Shown here: one piece after another, positions 59,070 to 64,000 of the stretch
Position numbering within the stretch: position 1 is the stretch's first letter
How the letters are laid out: every line of letters starts with the position of its first letter
Source of the DNA: Alphaproteobacteria bacterium
GTDB lineage: Bacteria; Pseudomonadota; Alphaproteobacteria; UBA6615
Direction: 5' to 3'
Assembly: GCA_039980135.1 (NCBI GenBank)
Contig: JBDXCV010000011.1
Span: 176,902 to 240,901, forward strand
Length of the DNA stretch: 64,000 bases
Program-made: the position numbers and the translations under genes
The notes under the pieces: model-generated
Seen by the model: the letters and a program-made list of their open reading frames with translations, nothing else
Told to the model about the DNA's origin: nothing
Databases searched by the model: none

Positions 59070-61661
59070 ATGGCAGGTATTCGTTTGCGCAAGCACGACT
59101 CATCCATCGTTGCAGACTTTCTGACCGGTTGGGTCGCACTTGTTACGCGCAAACCGGCGGTGACTCTGGCAGTACTTGCGGTTCTCGCGGCAGTGGCCGG
59201 CGGCTGGGCCGTGACCACGCTGCATCTTGAGGGAGACGTCACCGAACTCATCGACGCTGAAGCGAGTTTTCTGCAAGATTACGGCACCTATAAGGCAACA
59301 TTTCCGCAACACCGGCGGCTCAATGTCATTGTCGTCGACGGCGTCGACGCCCGGCGCGCCCGGCTAGCCGAGGCGACCCTGTTGGAAGGGTTGCGCAAAG
59401 ACCCTCAATTGTTTCCGCGAATCTTCGCGCCGGGCGCGGACCCGTTCCTCAACCGTCATGCACTTCTCTATCTCGATATCGACGCGCTCGGTCGTCTGGT
59501 CGATGACCTGGCCGCGGCGCAACCCGCATTGGCGTTGCTGAATCGTGACCCCTCGTTGCGTGGCTTGGCCGCCCTGTTCGACCGCGCGCCGCCGGATGAA
59601 GGTGGTGCGATGAGCCGGCTGAAAGACATCGTGGGGGCGACGGCGGAAGAAGTCTTATCCGGGACGGCGAGAGAGGTGTCGTGGGGTGAGGTGCTCATCG
59701 GCGAGGAGGCCGCCTCCCTTCGCCGCCTGATCATATTTCAGGGGTCGCTTGAGAACGATGATGGCTTGGTCGCACGTCGTCAGGCTGAAACCGTCCGCGC
59801 GATTGTTGCGCGGGAAAGGCTCGACGAAGCCAACGGGGTACGAGTTGCGATGACGGGCCGAGGTCCGCTTTCGTCGGCGGAGCTGTCCGCCGCGATCGAG
59901 AGTATCCAGTTTGCCGGCGCGCTATCGCTGGTTTTCGTGATCCTGCTGCTCTGGATCGGGCTCGGGTCATTGCGATCAATCCTGGCGGCGTTGCTGACAC
60001 TCGCGGCAGGGCTGGCGTTTACGGCGGCTTTTGCCGCGGTTGCTGTCGGAACGCTCAACGTCCTGTCGCTGACATTCGCTGTGCTGTTTGTTGGGCTCGG
60101 GATCGACTTCGCGATTCATCTGATTCTGCGCAGGGCTGGTGAGGAAGCCACTGATGGACCGGGCAACTGGGCCGGTATCGTGCGTGGCCTGGGGCCGACC
60201 ATTTCCCTGTGTGGCCTGACGACGGCGATCGCGTTTCTTTCTTTCTGGCCGACAGCGTTTCGTGGCCTCGCGGAACTGGGTCTGATCGCAGCGGCCGGGA
60301 TGCTGATCGCGGTGGCGGTCAGCTTCACCGTGCTGCCGCCGCTGCTCGATCTGTTTTCGGTCGGGACGGGTCACCGTCGGACGCGCGCTTTTGTGACCCG
60401 TTTTACACGCGTTCTGTTTCGTCCGGCTGCGCTCGCGCCGATGGCGGCGCGGCCGATTTCGGTCGTCGCAATCGCGCTTCTCATCGGATCGGCGGTCGTG
60501 GCGAGTGAAGTGCGTTTCGATTTCAACAGTCTCAACCTGCAGAGCCGCGACAGCGAGGCGGTGCAGACGCTGGTCTCGCTCCACAATGACGGAACCATCA
60601 CGCCGTACACGTTGACCGTGTCCGTCCCGGATCTTGTCTCGGCTGATCGCGCCGCGTCGGTCCTGCGCGCAATGCCCGAGGTGGGGTCGGTGAAAACGCT
60701 GCGCGACATGATTCCAACGGAGCAGGCGCTTCACCTGGCGATAATTGATGAGGCGCGCATCCTGCTTGGCCCTTCGGTGCTCGAAGTATCGCCGATCGCG
60801 CCGCCTGATGAAGCGGCCCGGCGGGCGGCGGTGAGGCGACTTGCATCCTCGCACGGTGATCCGGCGACTGCACGAATGGCTGCTGCGTTCAGCCAGTTGG
60901 CGGCGCTCCCGCCGGGAGATGGTCGGATTGCCGAACTGGAGCATATGATTGCGGCGGATTTCGTCGACAGTATGGCGATGTTGCGCGAAGCGCTGTCCGC
61001 GCGCGCCGTTTCGATTGACACGCTGCCGGCTGCGTTGCGGGCACGAGAGACGGGCGCGGGTGGGGTACTGCGTGTGGTTGTTCTGCCGCGCGAAGATCTC
61101 CGCGACTTCGAAGCGTTGGGGGCATTCACGCGGGCGGTGCAGGAAGCGTTTCCAACTGCGACGGGGCGTCCCGCATTGGAGACTGGGATGGGAGAAATTG
61201 TCATTGCGGCGTTTCGCCAGGCGTTCGTCACGTCCGCCATTGCAATTTTTCTGATCCTCCTTGTGACATTGCGCTCATTCGGTGACGCGGCGCTCGTGAT
61301 GGTGCCGCTATTGCTGGCAGCGAGCCTGACGGCCGCGACGATGGTCGTCTTTTCCATTCCGCTCAATGTCGCGAACGTTATCGTGTTGCCACTTCTGCTG
61401 GGCATGGGAGTCGATAACGGATTGCATATCGTGGGTCGTTACCGGGAATCGAATTCAGTGGCTGATGTTTATCGATCGACGACGCCGCGCGCCGTCGTGG
61501 TCAGCGTCCTCACGACGCTCCTGTCCTTCGTCGCATTGGCATTTGCAGATCATCGCGGTATGGCCAGCATGGGCCAGTTACTCGCCATCGCGATAGGATT
61601 CTTGCTTGTCACAACCTTGTTGGTACTTCCCGCTCTTCTCGCGTGGCGTGCGGAGCCTTAG
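59070..61661 (+). CDS. hpnN: Hopanoid transporter HpnN (RND/MMPL family)
   Basis: 863-aa RND-superfamily permease with two six-helix halves and two large periplasmic loops. The first helix cluster begins near residue 30; VLFVGLGIDFAIHLILRRAGE and LLLGMGVDNGLHIVGRYRESN are the paired GxxxD motifs expected for proton-linked MMPL/HpnN transporters. In Rhodopseudomonas HpnN moves hopanoids to the outer membrane. The divergent hpnM is its usual partner. The rest of the hopanoid synthesis cluster is not in the window. Confidence 0.9.
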   Translation: MAGIRLRKHDSSIVADFLTGWVALVTRKPAVTLAVLAVLAAVAGGWAVTTLHLEGDVTELIDAEASFLQDYGTYKATFPQHRRLNVIVVDGVDARRARLAEATLLEGLRKDPQLFPRIFAPGADPFLNRHALLYLDIDALGRLVDDLAAAQPALALLNRDPSLRGLAALFDRAPPDEGGAMSRLKDIVGATAEEVLSGTAREVSWGEVLIGEEAASLRRLIIFQGSLENDDGLVARRQAETVRAIVARERLDEANGVRVAMTGRGPLSSAELSAAIESIQFAGALSLVFVILLLWIGLGSLRSILAALLTLAAGLAFTAAFAAVAVGTLNVLSLTFAVLFVGLGIDFAIHLILRRAGEEATDGPGNWAGIVRGLGPTISLCGLTTAIAFLSFWPTAFRGLAELGLIAAAGMLIAVAVSFTVLPPLLDLFSVGTGHRRTRAFVTRFTRVLFRPAALAPMAARPISVVAIALLIGSAVVASEVRFDFNSLNLQSRDSEAVQTLVSLHNDGTITPYTLTVSVPDLVSADRAASVLRAMPEVGSVKTLRDMIPTEQALHLAIIDEARILLGPSVLEVSPIAPPDEAARRAAVRRLASSHGDPATARMAAAFSQLAALPPGDGRIAELEHMIAADFVDSMAMLREALSARAVSIDTLPAALRARETGAGGVLRVVVLPREDLRDFEALGAFTRAVQEAFPTATGRPALETGMGEIVIAAFRQAFVTSAIAIFLILLVTLRSFGDAALVMVPLLLAASLTAATMVVFSIPLNVANVIVLPLLLGMGVDNGLHIVGRYRESNSVADVYRSTTPRAVVVSVLTTLLSFVALAFADHRGMASMGQLLAIAIGFLLVTTLLVLPALLAWRAEP

Positions 61662-61697
61662 ATTGATAGATCATCATCGTTTGGCGGACGAACTGAC

Positions 61698-62519
61698 GTG
61701 AACCTGAAGCTGATTTATTTGAGTTGCGCCGCGGGAATCGCGATCTATACGTTGCTGACCGTTTTTGCGCCACAACTGCTGGTCGTGCTCATCGATCCCG
61801 TCAGCATTACCGTGAACCTGGCGAATATCCGTATCGCGCTCTATGGGTTTGCGATCTGGGCTGTGGTTGTCCTGTTGTGGCTTGCACGTATACGCCCCGA
61901 ATTGCAGGATTGGCCCGCGCCGCGGCCGCTTTGGTTGGGTGTGGTGTGGCTGGTGTTGTGCGTGTCCTACACCGGCTTCGAGCATGGATGGTTCGTCTTT
62001 GCCGACATCGTCTATGCCGAGGACGGGGTGTTCGAAACCGCCACCGCCGTCATCCTTCTGGTCTGTTCTGTTGTTCTGTTCGCGAGTCTTGGCTGCTCCT
62101 GGGCCCTCGATCGAAGGCTCGGCGCGGCAGTCGCGTTCATGTCGGTCCTCTGTTTCCTTTTGCTGATGGAGGAGTTGAGTTGGGGCCAGCGGATTTTTGG
62201 CTTTGAAACACCGGACGAGATCGAGAACATCAACGCCCAGCAGGAAACCAATCTCCACAACATGTTCGTGGGGTTCAATCAGTTGATTCGGCTGGTCGTT
62301 GCACTTCTCATCGCAACAGTATTGCTTGGCCGCGACCGCTGGTCGATCTGGCTTCGATCGGCCGGGCTCGATCGGCTGATGCCCCCACCTGCCGCGGTCT
62401 ATTTCACGATCTTTCTTATTTACGCGCACACCTATGATGAACTGTTCGAAGAGGTGGTCGGACTTTTCTTGCTGGTCTACGTATTCGACCTGCGCCGCCG
62501 TCTTATCCGCGACGGGTGA
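61698..62519 (+). CDS. Multi-pass membrane protein with EELSWGQR motif
   Basis: 273-aa integral membrane protein with six or seven hydrophobic segments. Between helices 5 and 6 it carries the polar segment LLMEELSWGQRIFGFETPDE followed by NINAQQETNLHNMFVG, a motif that recurs in a widespread uncharacterised membrane family. It starts with GTG 61698, about 36 bases after hpnN, and may be cotranscribed with it. Its 3' end overlaps the convergent rlmB by 17 bases. Function unknown. Confidence 0.75.
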   Translation: MNLKLIYLSCAAGIAIYTLLTVFAPQLLVVLIDPVSITVNLANIRIALYGFAIWAVVVLLWLARIRPELQDWPAPRPLWLGVVWLVLCVSYTGFEHGWFVFADIVYAEDGVFETATAVILLVCSVVLFASLGCSWALDRRLGAAVAFMSVLCFLLLMEELSWGQRIFGFETPDEIENINAQQETNLHNMFVGFNQLIRLVVALLIATVLLGRDRWSIWLRSAGLDRLMPPPAAVYFTIFLIYAHTYDELFEEVVGLFLLVYVFDLRRRLIRDG

Positions 62520-63306
62520 TCTCATAGAGGGCAACAGCCGCCGCGTTCGAGACGTTCAGGCTCTCGACCGCGTCGCTTTGCGGAATATGGGCCAGCGTGT
62601 CGCAGCTCTCGGCCACGAGGCGGCGAAGGCCCGTTCCTTCCGCACCGAGGACCAGGGCCGTCGGGCCGGTCACGCGTGCTTTCGCCAGGGTTGTTTCGAC
62701 CTCGCCGGCCAGCCCGATGCACCAGAAGTCTCTCGCTTTCAGGGCCTCGATCGAACGGGCGAGATTTGTTTCGCGCACCAGGGCGACGGCTTCCAGGCCG
62801 CCGGATGCGGCTTTCGCCAGCGCCCCCGTGACGGGGGGTGCGTGCCGGTCCTGCATGACGACCGCAGCGGCGCCGAAGGCGGCGGCAGTGCGGAGAATCG
62901 CGCCGACATTCTGCGGGTCGGTGACCTTATCCAGCACCAGAATGCACGGGGTATCGGATTGCAGTGCGCGGTCCATCGCCTCCTCGATGCCGGCGTCTTC
63001 GAGGGGCCGGGCGAGCAGGGCGATCCCCTGATGCACGGCACCTTGCGGCAGCACGGCGGTGACATCGTCACGCGAAACCCGGTCGATGACGGCGTCGTGT
63101 CCGCCGATTTCCGCTGCGCTGCGTGCCTGGTCTACATCGTCCTCGTCGCTCACGAGGGCGCGCTCGCATACCCGCGCGGGATTGGCCAGCGCCGCGAGCA
63201 CCGCGTGGGTGCCGTAGAGCCAATTGGGTGCCGTCGGGTCTCCGCCGCTGCGGCGGCGATGAGATTTTCCGGGATTTATGCGGCGTTTGGGATGTTTTCG
63301 TGCCAT
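62503..63306 (-). CDS. rlmB: 23S rRNA 2'-O-methyltransferase RlmB (TrmH/SpoU family)
   Basis: 267-aa SPOUT methyltransferase that in RlmB modifies G2251 of 23S rRNA. A basic N-terminus (MARKHPKRRINPGKSHRRR) leads to a substrate-binding domain (NWLYGTHAVLAALANPARV) and the knotted SAM domain. The motifs are LVLDKVTDPQNVGAILRTAAAFGA, LVLGAEGTGLRRLVAESCD and VESLNVSNAAAVALYEITRR. A longer frame extends to 63495, but ATG 63306 fits the family. Other TrmH-family targets are possible. Confidence 0.9.
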   Translation of the reverse strand: MARKHPKRRINPGKSHRRRSGGDPTAPNWLYGTHAVLAALANPARVCERALVSDEDDVDQARSAAEIGGHDAVIDRVSRDDVTAVLPQGAVHQGIALLARPLEDAGIEEAMDRALQSDTPCILVLDKVTDPQNVGAILRTAAAFGAAAVVMQDRHAPPVTGALAKAASGGLEAVALVRETNLARSIEALKARDFWCIGLAGEVETTLAKARVTGPTALVLGAEGTGLRRLVAESCDTLAHIPQSDAVESLNVSNAAAVALYEITRRG

Positions 63307-63517
63307 AGTTGGGGCTATTAGGCCATTCGACGCCCACCCGCAATATCGGCGTGGGAATGTTTGTGCACAAATGGCTGTTATTTTGAGGTTTTCCGCCGAA
63401 TGGCGGTTGACACGTCGAGCGAAATCTACATATTGCCCCCCACGGGCCGGCGCCCTTTGGCGTTCGGCGCGTTTGCTGTTGGCTGCGTGCAGCATGCACG
63501 TTGGCGATTCGGCAGGA

Positions 63518-63602
63518 GGAGGGGTGCCTGAGCGGTTAAAAGGGGCGGACTGTAAATCCGTTGGCTACGCCTACGTTGGTTCGAATCCAACCCCCTCCAC
63601 CA
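63518..63602 (+). tRNA. tRNA-Tyr (anticodon GTA)
   Basis: 85-base class II tRNA with a long variable arm. Acceptor GGAGGGG pairs with CCCCTCC; anticodon GTA at 63552-63554; T-arm TTGGTTCGAATCCAA; CCA encoded at the end. Confidence 0.97.
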
Positions 63603-63678
63603 CCCGTAATACGGCACAGGACGAAGAATTGATCGGGGCGCATGCCTCGCGAGGATCGGAACGGCGCAATCGAATACG

Positions 63679-63752
63679 GCGGGTGTAGCTCAATGGCAGA
63701 GCAGAAGCCTTCCAAGCTTACGACGGGGGTTCGATTCCCCTCACCCGCTCCA
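63679..63752 (+). tRNA. tRNA-Gly (anticodon TCC)
   Basis: 74 bases. Acceptor GCGGGTG pairs with CACCCGC; anticodon TCC at 63711-63713; T-arm GGGGTTCGATTCCCC; encoded CCA. It lies between tRNA-Tyr and tuf, a common alphaproteobacterial order. Confidence 0.96.
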
Positions 63753-63860
63753 AGGGTATGGCCGGCAAACGCGTAGGACTATAACGCGGTCGGCTGGAGC
63801 AAAATCGGCACGCCCGGTCACCCGACCGGCACAACGACAGACAGAACGCAGGGCAAAAAA

Positions 63861-64000
63861 ATGTCGAAAGAGAAGTTTGAGAGAACGAAGCCGCATTGCA
63901 ACGTTGGCACGATTGGTCATGTTGATCATGGCAAGACGACGCTGACGGCAGCGATTACGAAGGTGATGTCGGAGGCCTCTGGGGGTGACGCGATTGCGTT
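63861..64000 (+). CDS. tuf: Elongation factor Tu (3' truncated by window)
   Basis: The first 46 codons of EF-Tu, the GTPase delivering aminoacyl-tRNA to the ribosome. The start [19 protein letters not shown] and the P-loop [15 protein letters not shown] are unmistakable. AGGG lies seven to ten bases before the ATG. It runs off the right edge and is expected to be followed by translation genes such as secE/nusG. Confidence 0.97.
   Translation, partial: MSKEKFERTKPHCNVGTIGHVDHGKTTLTAAITKVMSEASGGDAIA

Noticed and set aside
1..64000. CRISPR arrays, prophage, insertion sequences or toxin-antitoxin loci
   Set aside because: No spaced direct repeats, integrase, transposase or terminal inverted repeats were seen anywhere in the window.

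Overview
The window is a GC-rich stretch of chromosome, most likely from an alphaproteobacterium; a Rhodospirillales-like lineage is a guess. The evidence is the hopanoid transport pair hpnM/hpnN, a cytoplasmic SoeABC-type sulfite dehydrogenase operon, an SqrR/BigR-type persulfide regulator, and the tRNA-Tyr, tRNA-Gly, tuf order at the right edge. I see no prophage, insertion sequence, CRISPR array or rRNA. The content is typical of an accessory catabolic region in a metabolically versatile heterotroph. Both ends cut through genes (hyuA on the left, tuf on the right).

Layout. 1-5.4 kb: hydantoinase/oxoprolinase subunits A and B, an SDR dehydrogenase and an MFS transporter in one direction. 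5.4-8.8 kb (minus): nitroreductase, a DmdB-like acyl-CoA ligase and an alpha/beta hydrolase. 9.0-9.7 kb: a tiny membrane protein and an AT-rich gene-free island. 9.7-12.7 kb (plus): flavin reductase, methylmalonate-semialdehyde dehydrogenase and an orphan MlaF-like ATPase. 12.7-22.7 kb: the sulfur block. Reading leftwards from 21.27 kb it holds SqrR/BigR-type regulator, rhodanese, TauE/SafE exporter, TIGR02186-type membrane protein, universal stress protein, SoeA, SoeB, SoeC and a PfkB kinase. TusA and MtnA diverge from the regulator. 22.7-25.4 kb: DUF1330, diheme cytochrome c, cytochrome c' and a DUF1223 thioredoxin-fold protein.

25.4-41.6 kb is mixed: fucose synthase, a BadI-like hydrolase, glyoxalase-fold protein, tandem Asp/Glu-racemase-superfamily paralogs, cupin, NTF2-like protein, NIPSNAP, stress protein, FAD aromatic hydroxylase, a 2OG-Fe(II) oxygenase, a ThDP enzyme, an autotransporter, and FAH and CMD family proteins. 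41.6-51.9 kb: a RidA remnant, GMC oxidoreductase, two ketopantoate-reductase-like paralogs, a short MetE-like protein, an adenylyl cyclase/TPR protein, a second 2OG-Fe(II) oxygenase, a quinone-reductase-type MDR and an amidohydrolase. 52.3-55.7 kb: a tripartite tricarboxylate transporter with TctA and TctB fused. 56-62.5 kb: tRNA-Thr, aldo/keto reductase, a third ketopantoate-reductase paralog, hpnM/hpnN and a membrane protein. 62.5-64 kb: housekeeping genes (rlmB, tRNA-Tyr, tRNA-Gly, tuf).

How the genes work together. The clearest system is the sulfur block. A two-cysteine ArsR-family sensor sits beside a candidate ATTC-N8-GAAA operator. It faces a nine-gene collinear unit that would move sulfane sulfur (rhodanese, TusA), oxidise sulfite in the cytoplasm (SoeABC) and export sulfite or sulfate (TauE). 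The unusual part is a PfkB-fold kinase with an altered GAGD motif at its end. Much of the rest looks like small catabolic cassettes for organic acids and amides. Several families recur in divergent copies: three ketopantoate-reductase-like proteins, two isopenicillin-N-synthase-like oxygenases and two racemase-superfamily proteins.
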